Origin: Rhodoferax sp.
Lineage (GTDB): Bacteria; Pseudomonadota; Gammaproteobacteria; Burkholderiales; Burkholderiaceae_C
Direction of reading: 5' to 3'
NCBI RefSeq assembly: GCF_025356155.1
Contig: NZ_JANXUQ010000042.1
Coordinates: forward strand, 1-38,518
Length of the DNA: 38,518 nucleotides
The notes below the pieces were generated by a model, which saw only the letters and a program-made list of their open reading frames with translations, searched no databases and was not told where the DNA came from. Shown here in pieces: positions 8,250 to 18,649 of this stretch (positions are counted from its first letter, which is position 1; every line of letters starts with the position of its first letter). The translations under genes and the position numbers were made by a program.

Positions 8250-10208
8250 ATGGCACTTATTACTCTACTTGACGCCCAGCTGGCATTCGGGCACGTCCCG
8301 CTTCTCGATCACGCTGACTTTTCCCTTGAAACGCAAGAGCGCGTCGGCCTGATCGGCCGCAACGGCGCTGGCAAATCCTCCATGCTCAAAATTCTGGGCG
8401 GTATGGAGCGGCCCGATGATGGCACCTTGCAGGTGCAAACCGGCACGCGTATTTCCTACGTAGCCCAAGAGCCCATTCTGGATGGCGATGCTACTGTTTT
8501 CATAGCTGTACGTGCAGGTTTGGAGAGGGTTATCGGGCTGATCGAAGAATACTGCCTGGGCCACGGCGATCTGGACGCGATGCAAAGCGAAATCGAAACC
8601 CTGGACGGCTGGAACTGGGAACAGCGGGTGAACGAAACCCTGCAACGCTTGCATTTGAACCCCGAAGCGGTCGTCAACACGCTGTCCGGCGGTACCAAAA
8701 AGCGGGTGGCGCTGGCACAGGCCCTGGTTGCCCAGCCCGATGTGCTGCTGCTCGATGAGCCGACCAACCACCTGGATCTGGACTCCATCGAATGGCTGGA
8801 AGGCTTGCTGGTGGATTTCAAAGGCTCCATCATCACCATCACCCACGACCGCTCGTTCCTGGACAACGTGGCCACGCGCATCGTCGAACTGGACCGCGGC
8901 AAGCTGATGAGTTACCCCGGCAACTTTGCCGCCTATTTGCTGCAAAAGGAAGAGCAACTGGCGCAAGAGGCGGTCATCAACGCCAAGGCCGACAAGCTGC
9001 TGGCGCAAGAAGAGGTGTGGATCCGCAAGGGCGTGGAAGCCCGCCGCACCCGCGCCACGGCGCGCATCGTGCGGCTGGACGATCTGCGCAGCAAACACGC
9101 GGCGCGCCGCGACGTCGTGGGCAGCGTCAACATGGACGTCAACACTGGCGACAAGAGTGGCAAGCTGGTGGCCGAACTCACCCATGTGTCCAAAACATTC
9201 GGCGACCGCAAAATCGTGGACGACTTCACCGCTACCATTTTGCGTGGCGACAAGATTGGCCTGTTGGGCCCGAACGGCGCTGGCAAGACCACGCTGCTCA
9301 AACTAATTCTGGGCGATTACAAAGCCGACCCCGCACCGGCCAACGCCCCCAAACCCGAACCCGGCCACAGCCCCTGGGGCACGGTGCGCCAGGGTGCCAA
9401 CATCACCGTGGCCTACTTCGACCAGATGCGCAATGCGCTGGACCTGGATTCGACGCTGGAAGACTTCATCAGCCCCGGCAGCGAGTGGATCGAGATTGGC
9501 AACCAGAAGAAACACCGCAAGAGCTACCTGGGTGACTTTTTGTTCTCGCCTGCGCGGGCCATGTCCCCCGTGCGATCTTTAAGCGGTGGCGAGCGTAACC
9601 GCCTGCTGCTGGCACGCCTGTTTGCCCGCCCAGCCAATGTGCTGGTGCTGGACGAACCGACCAACGATCTGGACATCGACACGCTGGAACTGCTGGAAGA
9701 CCTGCTGCAAAGCTACGACGGAACGGTGTTTTTGGTCAGCCATGACCGGACTTTTTTGGACAATGTCGTCACCAGCACGATTGCGTACGAGGGTGATGCC
9801 AAATGGCGCGAGTACGAAGGTGGCGTGAGCGACTGGCTGATCCAGACCAAGCGCGCCAACGCCATCAATGCGGCACAAGGTAAAACCACCGCTAAGCCCT
9901 TCAACTACGAGCGTGAGCAGCTACAAAAACAGGAGCAGGCGACGGCAGCTGTTTCTGCTGCTGCACCCGCCGCGCCCGCCAAAACCAAGAAACTCAGTTT
10001 CAAGGACCAACGTGAACTGGACGGTCTGCCCGACCTGATTGCCGCGCTGGAGGCCGAGCAGGTGGAGATCAACGTGGCGCTGGCCGACGGCAGCTTGTAC
10101 GCAGTGGACAACGTGCGTGCGATGCGACTGGCAACCCGCAACGCCCAGATCGACGACGAGCTGATGGTCGCCTTGGAACGTTGGGAAGTGCTAGGCCGCC
10201 CGGCTTAG
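8250..10208 (+). CDS. uup: ABC-F family ATPase Uup
   Basis: A 652-residue soluble protein with two ABC ATPase cassettes and no membrane segments. Uup-type ABC-F proteins bind ribosomes or branched DNA; in E. coli uup mutants show raised precise transposon excision. First cassette: Walker A GRNGAGKS (36-43), signature LSGGTKKR (about 145), Walker [12 protein letters not shown] (about 165). Second cassette: GPNGAGKTT (about 340), LSGGERNR (about 444), [12 protein letters not shown] (about 466). The last ~70 residues, after an Ala/Pro linker, are the Uup C-terminal helical-pair domain. ATG 8250 gives the canonical [10 protein letters not shown] start. Its stop overlaps that of the convergent kinase gene. 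Bases 8488-8516 resemble half of the 51-bp repeat. Confidence 0.95.
   Translation: MALITLLDAQLAFGHVPLLDHADFSLETQERVGLIGRNGAGKSSMLKILGGMERPDDGTLQVQTGTRISYVAQEPILDGDATVFIAVRAGLERVIGLIEEYCLGHGDLDAMQSEIETLDGWNWEQRVNETLQRLHLNPEAVVNTLSGGTKKRVALAQALVAQPDVLLLDEPTNHLDLDSIEWLEGLLVDFKGSIITITHDRSFLDNVATRIVELDRGKLMSYPGNFAAYLLQKEEQLAQEAVINAKADKLLAQEEVWIRKGVEARRTRATARIVRLDDLRSKHAARRDVVGSVNMDVNTGDKSGKLVAELTHVSKTFGDRKIVDDFTATILRGDKIGLLGPNGAGKTTLLKLILGDYKADPAPANAPKPEPGHSPWGTVRQGANITVAYFDQMRNALDLDSTLEDFISPGSEWIEIGNQKKHRKSYLGDFLFSPARAMSPVRSLSGGERNRLLLARLFARPANVLVLDEPTNDLDIDTLELLEDLLQSYDGTVFLVSHDRTFLDNVVTSTIAYEGDAKWREYEGGVSDWLIQTKRANAINAAQGKTTAKPFNYEREQLQKQEQATAAVSAAAPAAPAKTKKLSFKDQRELDGLPDLIAALEAEQVEINVALADGSLYAVDNVRAMRLATRNAQIDDELMVALERWEVLGRPA
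8488..8516 (-). repeat. Partial copy of the 51-bp repeat inside uup
   Basis: ATGCTACTG, then CATAGCTGTACGTGCAG, aligns with the AGGAGCAT-side half of the 51-bp element read in minus orientation. It is in frame and encodes part of [11 protein letters not shown]. The encoded peptide fits the family pattern at this point, so the similarity could be partly chance. Confidence 0.35.
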
Positions 10209-12037
10209 GCTACTTTAGCTACGACCAGTCTCAGCAGCGTAGCTACCAGGTGGTCCAGCTCAAAGGGTTTTCCGATGTGGTCGTTCATGCCCGCCTGCAG
10301 GCAGGCCGCCCGGTCCGATGCCATGGCATTGGCGGTCATCGCAATGATGGGCAGGCTGCTCAGCCCCAAGTCCTGGCGGATGGCGCGGGTTGCGGCATAA
10401 CCGTCCATGACCGGCATCTGCAGGTCCATCAGTACGGCGTCAAACGCAGGTTGCGCGCCCGCCGCAGCGGCCACGCCCTGTTGGCCGTCGTCGGCCAGCA
10501 CCACGGTGGCTCCCTCTTGCGTTAGCAAGCCCTTTGCCACCATCTGGTTGATCTTGTTGTCCTCTACGATCAACAGGTGCAGGCCTTGCAGGCGCTGGGG
10601 CTTGGCACTGCCAGACGCAGTCGCACCCAGAGCGCCACCAACCGCTTGTAGTGTGGGTGGCAAGTGGGCCAGCGCAAAGCGGGCCTTGAAGTAAAAATTG
10701 CTGCCCTGGCCAACCGCGCTGCTGAGTTGCAACTCGCCACCCAGCAAGGCCACCAGTCTGCTGGAGATGGACAGGCCCAAACCCGTACCACCAAAGCGCC
10801 GCGTGGTTGACGCCTCAGCCTGCGAGAAACCGTCAAAGATATGCACTTGGTTCTCAGATGCGATGCCGATGCCCGTGTCACGCACTGCAAACTCCAGCGC
10901 CACGTCCTGCGGTGTGCGCTCCAGCACTCGCACATGCAACACTACCTCGCCTTGGTGGGTGAACTTGATCGCGTTGCCCCCCAGGTTGATCAGCACCTGC
11001 TGTAGCCGCATGTCATCGCCCAGCAGGCCGCGCGGTACGCCGTCCTCCACAACATGGCGGAACACCACGGGCTTGGCGCCAATATTGGCCGATAGGATGA
11101 CACAGAGGTTGCCCAGCATCTTGTCCAGGTCGAAGGGCCGTGGGTCCAATGCCATCTTGCCCGCCTCTATTTTGGAGAAGTCCAAAATGTCATTGAGCAA
11201 CCCCAGCAACGAACGCGCTGCGTCTTCGGTCTTGCTGGCAAAGTCCCGTTGCTCCACCGCCAGTTGGGTGTTTTGCAGCAACCTCAGCATGCCCAAAATC
11301 GCGTTCATCGGGGTGCGGATCTCGTGGCTCATATTCGCCAGAAACTGGCCCTTGGCCACGCTGGCCTGCTCTGCCTGGGCCCGGGCTTCGACATAGCTGG
11401 TGACATCGGTAAAGGTGCGTACAAAGCCACCCGTCGGCAGCGCGGCACTGCCGATTTCTAGCGTGCGCCCAGACACCGTGCGCCGCGTATAACGCGGCGG
11501 CGGTGCCATGGGCGTTGCTGTGCCCAGCGAACGCAGGTAGGCGCGGGCCGACTCCTCGACCAGGTCAAAGTCGTTGCCAAAGTCGCCACGTTGCGCTTGA
11601 AACGCAACCACCTCGGACAGCTCAGCGTCGTGCAGTTGTTTGGGTATTTCCAGCAAATCCATGACCCGTCGGCTTTGGAAGACGACTGAGTTGTCCGCCG
11701 CAATCATGGCCACACCTTGGGAAATGTGGTCTAGCACCGCTTGCATTCGTGTTGTCTGCGTCGCAAGCACATCGTTGGCGGCCTGGCGCGACAGCTCACC
11801 GAGCCAACGCGGCAGCGCCATACGCATCACGGCTAGACCGGCGCCCAGGCACACGGCCCCGCCGCCCCATGCGACCCACAGCACCCGAGCCAGCCCCCTG
11901 TCTTGTGCATGTTGGTACAGCAGGTAGTGTAAAAAAAGACCCAGCCCGGCCCCTGCAAACAACAGCAAGGTGACGCCAACCACCGCAAGCACCCGGTTGG
12001 CGCTAGAGGGTGACAAATAGGGCCGCAATGAGCGCAT
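10205..12037 (-). CDS. Hybrid sensor histidine kinase: two TM helices, PAS, HisKA, HATPase, receiver
   Basis: A 610-residue hybrid kinase. Two hydrophobic helices (about 15-40 and 50-72) are separated by a very short loop, so there is no real periplasmic sensor. A PAS-like segment follows (about 95-215), then HisKA with phospho-acceptor His238 in [14 protein letters not shown]. The ATPase N box is [10 protein letters not shown] (about 351-360), the G boxes DTGIGI and [10 protein letters not shown], and the receiver has phospho-acceptor Asp538 in [12 protein letters not shown] with the conserved Lys in IGKPF. No HPt domain or DNA-binding output is visible. It starts 4 bp after the stop of the larger upstream kinase, and the catalytic core is nearly the same in both, so the pair arose by duplication. 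Its TAA overlaps the uup stop codon. Confidence 0.94.
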   Translation of the reverse strand: MRSLRPYLSPSSANRVLAVVGVTLLLFAGAGLGLFLHYLLYQHAQDRGLARVLWVAWGGGAVCLGAGLAVMRMALPRWLGELSRQAANDVLATQTTRMQAVLDHISQGVAMIAADNSVVFQSRRVMDLLEIPKQLHDAELSEVVAFQAQRGDFGNDFDLVEESARAYLRSLGTATPMAPPPRYTRRTVSGRTLEIGSAALPTGGFVRTFTDVTSYVEARAQAEQASVAKGQFLANMSHEIRTPMNAILGMLRLLQNTQLAVEQRDFASKTEDAARSLLGLLNDILDFSKIEAGKMALDPRPFDLDKMLGNLCVILSANIGAKPVVFRHVVEDGVPRGLLGDDMRLQQVLINLGGNAIKFTHQGEVVLHVRVLERTPQDVALEFAVRDTGIGIASENQVHIFDGFSQAEASTTRRFGGTGLGLSISSRLVALLGGELQLSSAVGQGSNFYFKARFALAHLPPTLQAVGGALGATASGSAKPQRLQGLHLLIVEDNKINQMVAKGLLTQEGATVVLADDGQQGVAAAAGAQPAFDAVLMDLQMPVMDGYAATRAIRQDLGLSSLPIIAMTANAMASDRAACLQAGMNDHIGKPFELDHLVATLLRLVVAKVA

Positions 12038-12041
12038 GGTT

Positions 12042-15000
12042 TTAGCGTGGGCTTGTGGTTGCTGTGAGGCGTAGCAGCATGGCTACCAGACCGTTCAGAT
12101 CAAAGGGCTTGCCAATATGCTCGTCCATGCCAGCCTCCAGGCAGGCCGTACGGTCCGAGGCCATGGCGTTGGCCGTCATCGCGATGACGGGCAAGGTCGT
12201 CAACCCCAGCTCTTGGCGGATGGCGCGGGTGGCCGCGTAGCCATCCATGACCGGCATTTGCACATCCATCAACACTGCGTCAAATGGGTTTTGCGCTGCG
12301 GCCAACGCCGCCACACCCAATTGCCCGTCATCGGCCAGTGTGACATCGGCGCCCTCTTGCACCAGCAGGCCTCTGGCCACCAACTGATTGATCTTGTTGT
12401 CTTCCACCACCAACAGGCGCATGCCTTGCAGGCGCCGGGGCTTGCTGACGGCAGGTGTGCCGGGGGCGCCGCCTTGGACTCCCGGCGCGGGCAGCGGAGC
12501 ATCCGGCACGTCCGCTATGGGAAGGCGGATGGAAAAGTAAAAGCTGCTGCCCAGGCCGACGGTGCTGTCCAGTGAGAGCTTGCCGCCCAGCAGTTTGACC
12601 AGGCGGCTGGAGATAGACAGCCCCAGCCCGGTGCCGCCATAGCGCCGCGTGGTGGATGCCTCGGCCTGCGAGAAGCCATCAAAGATGTGGCTTTGGTTTT
12701 CGGGCGCGATGCCAATACCGGTGTCGCGCACGGCGAACTCCAGCACCACATCCGCAGCCGTGCGTTCGACCACGCGCACACGCAACACCACGTCACCCCG
12801 TGGGGTGAATTTGATGGCGTTGCCGCCCAGGTTGATCAGCACCTGCTGCAGGCGCATGTCATCACCCAGCAGACCGCGTGGCACGGCCTCTTCAACCTCG
12901 TAGCGCACCACCACGGGTCGCGTGCCGATATTGGCCGACAGGATGATGGCCAGATTGCCCAGCATCTTGTCCAGGTTGAAAGGGCGCGGGTCAAGTGTCA
13001 TCTTGCCGGCCTCGACTTTGGAGAAGTCCAGTATGTCGTTGAGCAGGCCCAGCAGCGAGCGCGCGGCGTCTTCGGTCTTGCTGGCAAAGTCCCGCTGCTC
13101 TGCGGTCAGGCCGGTATTTTGCAGCAGCGTCAGTATGCCCAGAATAGCGTTCATGGGTGTGCGGATTTCGTGGCTCATATTTGCCACGAACTGGCTCTTG
13201 GCGATGCTGGCCTGCTCGGAGCGGGCCACCGCATCCTTCAGCTGGGCTTCGGCCAGCTTGCGGTCGTGGATATCCTGGCTGGAGCCGGCCATGCGCACGG
13301 CCTGACCGGCCGTGTTGCGGTAGACCTTGGCCCGCGAGCGGAACCAGCGGTATCCGTGGTCCTTGGTGCGCACCAGGTTCTCTTCGTCATAGTCCTTGTG
13401 CCCTGCAACGGCTTGCGCACTCGCAAACCGGTTGCGCTCCAGATGCTCGGGGTGCAGGATGCGGTTGAAATTTTCTGTACTGGCGGGCAACTCATCGGAG
13501 GTATAACCAATCAGCGCGTAATAGCTGGGCGACCACCATTGCGCATCGGCTTGCAGGTCCATCCAGTCCCATAAACCGTCGCTGCCACCTTCTATCGCCA
13601 GGGCCATGCGGTCCGACATCTCAGCCAGCGTTTTTTGGGCTTGCTTCTGTACCGTGATATCGCTACCAATTTCCATAAAACCGACCAGCAATTCATCGGC
13701 ATCGCGGGTAGGTTGCACTTCAGTGTCCACCCAGTATTCTCGGCCGTCTTTGGCGCGGTTGAGCACCTCGACGCGGCAGGGCTCACCGTAGTGCACGGCG
13801 GTCAACAAGCGATCAATGACCACCGGGTCCGCCTTGCCACTGCTGAGTAGTTCACCCGGTGTCTTGCCCCGTGCTTCTTCCAGCGTGTAGCCTGTCAGCC
13901 GGGTAAAGCCCGCATTGACCCAGGTGATGCGCATATGGGGGTCGGTGATGGTGACCGCGTTGCTGGTGTGCTGCACCACGCGGGCCAGCCGGTCCAGGTC
14001 CGAGGTCATGCGCTCGGCCAGGCGCTGGGCCCGCAAGCGCCCCAGTGCCAGTAGCCACACCGTAAAAGCAATCAGCATGCTGGCCATGGCGCCTGAGATG
14101 CCGGCCAGCGCAAGGCTGGAGCGATCTTGTGTGGCATTGAACTGGGCGCTGCTGCGCAGGCGCAGTTGTAGCGTTCGCCCACCCACTTCAACCGGGTGGA
14201 CCTGCGCCAAAGCTGAGGATGCCTCGCGCTTTGCATTGATCTCGTCCTCCAGCGCAGGCTGGCCATTTTCCGAGTCATACAACAGGCGGTCCGATTGACC
14301 TACAGCACCGTCCCAAAGATCTACGCGGATGTTGTTGTCGGCGATGCTGGCAACGCCCTGGAGCAATTCAGCGGCCGCCATGGGCGCATACAGCAGGCCG
14401 ACCAGCGCGGCCTGGTGTTGCTGTACCGTGACCGGGTCCACGCCGTGGCGATATACCGGCAAGAAGTACAGCAGGCCTGGCGTCTGTTTGCTGTCCTGCA
14501 CCAGCACCAGCTTGCCGCTGAGCGCGGGTTGACCGGTGTTCATGGCCCGCTCGGCAGCCTCGCGGCGAACGGGCTCTTGGCCCTCGTCCAAGCCGAGGGC
14601 CGCGCGGTTGTTGGTAATCGGTTCGATAAACTTGACAACAAACAAGTCGGCAGCGTCGCCTTGGGTGCGCACCTCAAATTCGGGTGCATTGTCGGCCCGC
14701 TCGGCCGCCACGAAGGCATCCAGTCCCTCGCGCGAGACCCGCGCAACAAAACCAAAACCCCGGATGCCGGGCTGCTCGGTCGCCAAATCCCGCGACTCCA
14801 CATAGGCCTGGAACTGCCGACGGGAAATACTGCCGCTGACGGCATAGGCGCCGCGCGCGCCCTTGAGCCCCAGCAGGGGTTGGTTGAAGCGGCGCTTGAC
14901 CTCGGATTCGATGCGTTCGGCACCCCGGTCAAACAGCGCCTGGGCGTCCTTGTCAAGATCCTGCTTGAGCCACAGCACCAGGGCCACGGTAGCCACCAGG

Positions 15001-15320
15001 CCCAGAAGCTGGGCCGCAGCAGTCAGTGCCAAAGCGGCACTGATATTGAAGTGTGCGTTGGTACCCGCCTTTGGGTTGGATGCAGTTAAGTCAGCGGGGC
15101 TTGCGAGCGTGGCCTTGAGGCGCTGCAAATGGGTCGCGCAACGCCAGTACACGGCAGGCCCCGCCACCAGAATCAGCAGCGCCACGTTGACCAGGGTTTC
15201 GCCCACGCGGTTCAGGCCAGGCGCCAGCACCGGCAGTGCGAACATGACCAAACCTTCAGTCAGCGCAATGATGACTGAGATTTCAGCGCAAAGGTGCACC
15301 GGGTTGAAGGATTGCTTCAT
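12042..15320 (-). CDS. Large hybrid sensor histidine kinase: TM helices, CHASE-type sensor, two PAS, HisKA, HATPase, receiver
   Basis: A 1092-residue hybrid kinase from ATG 15320-15318. In order: two N-terminal hydrophobic helices (about 12-60); a third TM (about 92-118); a periplasmic CHASE-like domain (about 130-390), including [19 protein letters not shown] and [14 protein letters not shown]; a TM (about 400-427); PAS (about 440-560) with [16 protein letters not shown]; a second PAS (about 575-690); HisKA with His717 in [14 protein letters not shown]; HATPase; and a receiver with [16 protein letters not shown] at 15350 would add ten residues. It is first of two tandem kinase genes 4 bp apart. 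CHASE domains bind small extracellular molecules, but the ligand cannot be inferred. No cognate HPt protein lies nearby. Confidence 0.93.
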   Translation of the reverse strand: MKQSFNPVHLCAEISVIIALTEGLVMFALPVLAPGLNRVGETLVNVALLILVAGPAVYWRCATHLQRLKATLASPADLTASNPKAGTNAHFNISAALALTAAAQLLGLVATVALVLWLKQDLDKDAQALFDRGAERIESEVKRRFNQPLLGLKGARGAYAVSGSISRRQFQAYVESRDLATEQPGIRGFGFVARVSREGLDAFVAAERADNAPEFEVRTQGDAADLFVVKFIEPITNNRAALGLDEGQEPVRREAAERAMNTGQPALSGKLVLVQDSKQTPGLLYFLPVYRHGVDPVTVQQHQAALVGLLYAPMAAAELLQGVASIADNNIRVDLWDGAVGQSDRLLYDSENGQPALEDEINAKREASSALAQVHPVEVGGRTLQLRLRSSAQFNATQDRSSLALAGISGAMASMLIAFTVWLLALGRLRAQRLAERMTSDLDRLARVVQHTSNAVTITDPHMRITWVNAGFTRLTGYTLEEARGKTPGELLSSGKADPVVIDRLLTAVHYGEPCRVEVLNRAKDGREYWVDTEVQPTRDADELLVGFMEIGSDITVQKQAQKTLAEMSDRMALAIEGGSDGLWDWMDLQADAQWWSPSYYALIGYTSDELPASTENFNRILHPEHLERNRFASAQAVAGHKDYDEENLVRTKDHGYRWFRSRAKVYRNTAGQAVRMAGSSQDIHDRKLAEAQLKDAVARSEQASIAKSQFVANMSHEIRTPMNAILGILTLLQNTGLTAEQRDFASKTEDAARSLLGLLNDILDFSKVEAGKMTLDPRPFNLDKMLGNLAIILSANIGTRPVVVRYEVEEAVPRGLLGDDMRLQQVLINLGGNAIKFTPRGDVVLRVRVVERTAADVVLEFAVRDTGIGIAPENQSHIFDGFSQAEASTTRRYGGTGLGLSISSRLVKLLGGKLSLDSTVGLGSSFYFSIRLPIADVPDAPLPAPGVQGGAPGTPAVSKPRRLQGMRLLVVEDNKINQLVARGLLVQEGADVTLADDGQLGVAALAAAQNPFDAVLMDVQMPVMDGYAATRAIRQELGLTTLPVIAMTANAMASDRTACLEAGMDEHIGKPFDLNGLVAMLLRLTATTSPR

Positions 15321-15340
15321 GCCGCCTGTCTGGCTCGGGG

Positions 15341-15360
15341 CGTCACGCAAGAGGGTGACG
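15341..15360. promoter_or_regulatory. Small inverted repeat just upstream of the large hybrid kinase
   Basis: CGTCAC (15341-15346) and GTGACG (15355-15360) are perfect 6-bp inverted arms around an 8-bp centre, 20 bp upstream of ATG 15320, with another GCGTCA directly outside. The position suits an operator or a leader hairpin. Function is inferred only from symmetry and location. Confidence 0.25.
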
Positions 15361-15392
15361 AAGCGTCAGGATAGCAGAGGCTTTTGGAAATC

Positions 15393-15468
15393 CCAAGGCG
15401 CATGCGTGCCCCCGCGTTCGCCCACTGCGTGTGGCTCTCTGCCCCCCGAGGTGGCTTACGCGCCTTGG
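15393..15468. terminator. Long imperfect palindrome between CaiB gene and kinase operon
   Basis: CCAAGGCGC (15393-15401) and GCGCCTTGG (15460-15468) are exact 9-bp inverted arms enclosing a GC-rich 58-bp interior. The structure lies directly downstream of the CoA-transferase stop and upstream of the kinase operon, where it could terminate transcription or protect an mRNA end. It has no T-tract, so it may equally be another interspersed repeat. Confidence 0.35.
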
Positions 15469-15483
15469 AGCGCCCCGGCGACG

Positions 15484-16740
15484 CTAGACCGCTCCCTGGC
15501 TGCGCAACTGTGCGATGGCGGCGGCATCCAGCCCCAGCCCCGCCAGCACGCTGTCCGTGTGCTCGCCCAGTGCGGGTGGTGGGCGGTGCAGCACCGGTGG
15601 CGTATCCATCAAACGTAGCGGACTGGCGACAGATGCTATAGATGTGATAGCTGTACTGTCAATATCCCCGAGGGCTAGCGGCTGATTAACCTTAAGCCCT
15701 CTGGCTACAACCTGGGCATCGGCAAAGGCCTGGTCGACGTTGTTGATGGGCCCGCAGGGCACGGCTTTGTGCTCCAGCAGGGCCACCCACTGGACAGTGG
15801 TTTGGGTCCGTGTGACTGCTTCGATCTGTGGGATCAGCGATTCGCGGTTGGCCACGCGCAGCGTGTTGGTGGCGTAGCGTGGGTCGTGTGCCCATTGTGG
15901 TTGCCCGGCGGCTTCGCAAAAGCGTGCGAACTGGCCGTCGTTGCCCACGGCCAGTAGCATGGCGCCATCCAGCGTGGGCAGGGACTGGTAGGGCACCAGG
16001 CTGGGGTGGCTATTGCCCTGACGCTGGGGCACCTTGCCGGTGTTTAAAAATCCTGCCGCCTGGTTGGCCAGAATGGCCATGCCCACGTCCAGCAGCGACA
16101 TGTCGATGTACTGGCCTACTCCGGTACGGTGGCGCACTTCGACGGCGGCGAGGATCGCGCTGCAGGCGTAAACCCCTGTGAACAAATCGGTCAGTGCCAC
16201 GCCCACGCGCAGCGGCCCGCCGCCGGGCGTGCCGGGCGGGTTGCCGGTGATGCTCATCATGCCGCTCATGGCCTGGATCATCAGGTCGTAACCAGCCCGT
16301 TCAGCGTAGGGTCCGTCCTGGCCAAAGCCGGTGATGGAGCAGTAAATGAGGCGCGGGTTGAGTGTTTTTAGGTGTTCATAGTCCAGCCCGTACTTGGCAA
16401 GGCCGCCGACCTTGAAGTTCTCCACCAGCACATCGCTCTGGGCCACCATCTGGCGTATCAGGGCCTGGCCTTCGGGCTTGGCCATGTCGATGGTGACCGA
16501 GCGTTTGTTGCGGTTGCAGGCGGTGAAGTAGGTGGCGTGGGTTGTGTCGTTGCCTTCGTTGTCCTTTAGGAAGGGAGGGCCCCAGTGGCGGGTGTCGTCG
16601 CCATCACCTGGTTTTTCTACCTTGATGACGTCGGCGCCCAGGTCTGCCAGCATTTGGGTGCACCAGGGGCCGGCGAGGACTCTGGAAAGGTCCAGGACTT
16701 TGATGTGGGGAAGGGCAGAGGGTTTTTCTTGGGTTGTCAT
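15484..16740 (-). CDS. CaiB/BaiF family (class III) CoA transferase, probable glutarate CoA-transferase
   Basis: A 418-residue class III CoA transferase. The N-terminus LDLSRVLAGPWCTQMLADLG and the active-site region AERAGYDLMIQAMSG, with likely catalytic Asp152, are typical. The neighbour upstream on the same strand is glutaryl-CoA dehydrogenase, so glutarate is the likely acceptor with succinyl-CoA as donor (inference from context). ATG 16740-16738 begins MTTQEKPSALPHIKVLDLS; the 25-residue upstream extension looks non-coding. The stretch NQPLALGDIDSTAITS near the C-terminus is encoded by a 51-bp repeat and makes a loop about seven residues longer than I expect for the family. The flanking residues ARG and SPLRL are conserved, so the protein may still work. 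Confidence 0.92.
   Translation of the reverse strand: MTTQEKPSALPHIKVLDLSRVLAGPWCTQMLADLGADVIKVEKPGDGDDTRHWGPPFLKDNEGNDTTHATYFTACNRNKRSVTIDMAKPEGQALIRQMVAQSDVLVENFKVGGLAKYGLDYEHLKTLNPRLIYCSITGFGQDGPYAERAGYDLMIQAMSGMMSITGNPPGTPGGGPLRVGVALTDLFTGVYACSAILAAVEVRHRTGVGQYIDMSLLDVGMAILANQAAGFLNTGKVPQRQGNSHPSLVPYQSLPTLDGAMLLAVGNDGQFARFCEAAGQPQWAHDPRYATNTLRVANRESLIPQIEAVTRTQTTVQWVALLEHKAVPCGPINNVDQAFADAQVVARGLKVNQPLALGDIDSTAITSIASVASPLRLMDTPPVLHRPPPALGEHTDSVLAGLGLDAAAIAQLRSQGAV
15633..15683 (-). repeat. 51-bp repeat, copy C, inside the CoA-transferase gene
   Basis: A full-length copy in minus orientation: ATGCTATAG at its left end, GATAGCTGTAC in the middle and CCGAGGGCTAGCGGC at the right end. It is read in frame by the CaiB-type gene without a stop codon. 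Fifty-one is a multiple of three, so insertion keeps the reading frame. Confidence 0.8.
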
Positions 16741-16783
16741 GTTTATTTTTCCGTTTGTCGTGTTTTGGGTGGCGTCACTTGCA

Positions 16784-17188
16784 GTGTTGCTTTTGTGGTC
16801 CCCACTCTCCCCCAACCCCTCTCGCCCCGCCGGGCGAGAGGGGAGCTCAACAGCCGATTTTGTGTCTTCGCGCCGGCTACGGTGCTACTTGGAAAGGTTG
16901 CGGTACGTGTCTTCTCGGTCAGGCTTCTCGTGTGGCGGTCGTAGTGAACGGCTCCGTGCTGGTGCTCCCACGGCGGGCCGCTGCGCGGGGCCCGCCAGCG
17001 CGTGCGCGGCATCAGCACGAGGTCGCTACGACCGTTGGCAGTCACTCTACGCGTACACCCGCGTTGGCTACCCCACAGCAGTAATTCCGTATTCGGCGCG
17101 ACGTAACCAAATCGGCTGTTGAGCCCCCCTTTCGCCCGGCGGGGCGAGAGGGGTTGGGGGAGAGTGGGGGCCTACAAAAGCAACACAA
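16784..17188. repeat. About 400-bp imperfect palindrome (MITE-like or structured intergenic element)
   Basis: This fills most of the 530-bp gap between the CoA-transferase start (16740) and the gcdH stop (17271). The left arm from 16784 (GTGTTGCTTTTGT, then CCCACTCTCCCCCAACCCCT, a GC-rich hairpin and GCTCAACAGCCGATTT) returns inverted at 17188-17105. Similarity continues inward with TCGCGCCG and TACGG to about 16895/17075. A nested pair, GGTCGTAG near 16938 and CTACGACC near 17024, continues the symmetry toward a GC-rich centre. No convincing ORF lies inside. Terminal inverted repeats of about 100 bp with no coding content resemble a miniature inverted-repeat element; a structured RNA or recombination substrate is also possible. 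No target-site duplication was identified. Confidence 0.7.
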
Positions 17189-17270
17189 CAAACCCCTCTC
17201 TCAAAACACCCCTAGTCAGTTGAGGACAGAGCTTGTCCGTTGCGCGTCCTGCGGTCTGTCTCGCAAGGCC

Positions 17271-18464
17271 TCAGAAAGCCGCAATCCCCGTCTGCGCCCG
17301 TCCCAATATCAGCGCGTGAATGTCATGCGTCCCTTCGTAAGTATTCACAACCTCCAGATTCACCAAATGCCGCGCCACACCAAACTCATCCGAAATTCCA
17401 TTGCCCCCCATCATGTCCCGCGCCAGCCGCGCAATGTCCAATGCTTTGCCACATGAATTGCGCTTGAGAATGGACGTGATCTCAACGGAGGCCGTACCTT
17501 CGTCCTTCATCCGCCCCAGTCGCAGGCACCCTTGCAAGCCCAACGCAATCTCGGTCTGCATGTCCGCCAGCTTTTTCTGGATCAACTGGTTGGCTGCCAA
17601 GGGCTTGCCAAATTGCTTGCGGTCCATCGTGTACTGCCGCGCACGCAGCCAGCAGTCTTCAGCCGCGCCCAGGGCACCCCAGGCAATGCCATAACGGGCA
17701 CTGTTCAAACAGGTGAATGGTCCTTTCAAACCGCGCACTTCCGGGAAGGCGTTTTCTTCGGGGCAGAACACACCATCCATGACGATCTCACCCGTCACTG
17801 ACGCACGCAGCCCCACTTTGCCGTGGATGGTCGGGGCGCTCAGGCCCGCCATGCCTTTCTCCAGCACAAAGCCGCGGATGGGGCCGACCTGGCCGCCTTC
17901 GGACACTTCCTTGGCCCAGACTACAAACACGTCGGCCATCGGACTGTTGCTGATCCACATCTTGCTACCGCTCAGCGTGTAGCCGCCCGCCACCTTGTGT
18001 GCGCGGGTCGCCATGGAACCGGGGTCGGAGCCGTGGTCGGGTTCGGTCAGGCCGAAGCAGCCAATCCACTCGCCGTTGGCCAGCTTGGGTAGATACTTTT
18101 GGCGCTGTGTCTCGGTGCCAAACTCAAAAATCGGGACCATGACCAAAGAGCTTTGAACGCTCATCATCGAGCGGTAGCCGCTGTCCACACGTTCCACTTC
18201 GCGGGCGATCAGGCCGTAAGACACATAGCTCAGACCTGGGCCGCCATATTGCTCGGGGATGGTGGGGCCTAGCAGGCCCAGTTCGCCCATCTCGCGGAAG
18301 ATGGCCACATCGGTCGTGCCATCGCGAAAGGCCCGGGTGATGCGGGGCAGCAGTTTGTCCTGGCAATACGCGGCGGCGGCATCACGCACCATGCGTTCGT
18401 CATCGGTGAGCTGGCTGTCCAGCAAAAAGGGGTCTTGCCAGTTGAAGGATGCTGCGTTGGCCAT
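17271..18464 (-). CDS. gcdH: Glutaryl-CoA dehydrogenase
   Basis: A 397-residue acyl-CoA dehydrogenase that oxidises and decarboxylates glutaryl-CoA to crotonyl-CoA in lysine, tryptophan and glutarate breakdown, passing electrons to ETF. Family-specific features are [20 protein letters not shown] at the start, [16 protein letters not shown] at the FAD/substrate site, the flavin region [18 protein letters not shown], and the C-terminal [20 protein letters not shown] with catalytic Glu at about 377. Length is normal for GcdH. ATG 18464-18462 has GGAGAC seven to eight bases upstream. It precedes the CaiB-type gene on the same strand, separated by the long palindromic element. Confidence 0.95.
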   Translation of the reverse strand: MANAASFNWQDPFLLDSQLTDDERMVRDAAAAYCQDKLLPRITRAFRDGTTDVAIFREMGELGLLGPTIPEQYGGPGLSYVSYGLIAREVERVDSGYRSMMSVQSSLVMVPIFEFGTETQRQKYLPKLANGEWIGCFGLTEPDHGSDPGSMATRAHKVAGGYTLSGSKMWISNSPMADVFVVWAKEVSEGGQVGPIRGFVLEKGMAGLSAPTIHGKVGLRASVTGEIVMDGVFCPEENAFPEVRGLKGPFTCLNSARYGIAWGALGAAEDCWLRARQYTMDRKQFGKPLAANQLIQKKLADMQTEIALGLQGCLRLGRMKDEGTASVEITSILKRNSCGKALDIARLARDMMGGNGISDEFGVARHLVNLEVVNTYEGTHDIHALILGRAQTGIAAF

Positions 18465-18649
18465 GGTGGGGGAGTCTCCGGAAACAGGGTGTTGGGTGAG
18501 TTGATTTACTACCCGGCATCCTAGCCCCGAACGGCGCAGGCCACAAACGATTGTTCGTCACCCAGGTATGCCCCCACCGCATATCTCGAAGGGTTCAGTC
18601 CACCGGCACAGAACCGTAGCTGTACCGCGGTGGCGGCACCCGCCGGGGC

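Noticed and set aside
17224-17238. Small hairpin GGACA-GAGCT-TGTCC downstream of gcdH
   Set aside because: A five-base stem with no T-tract is too weak to call a terminator.
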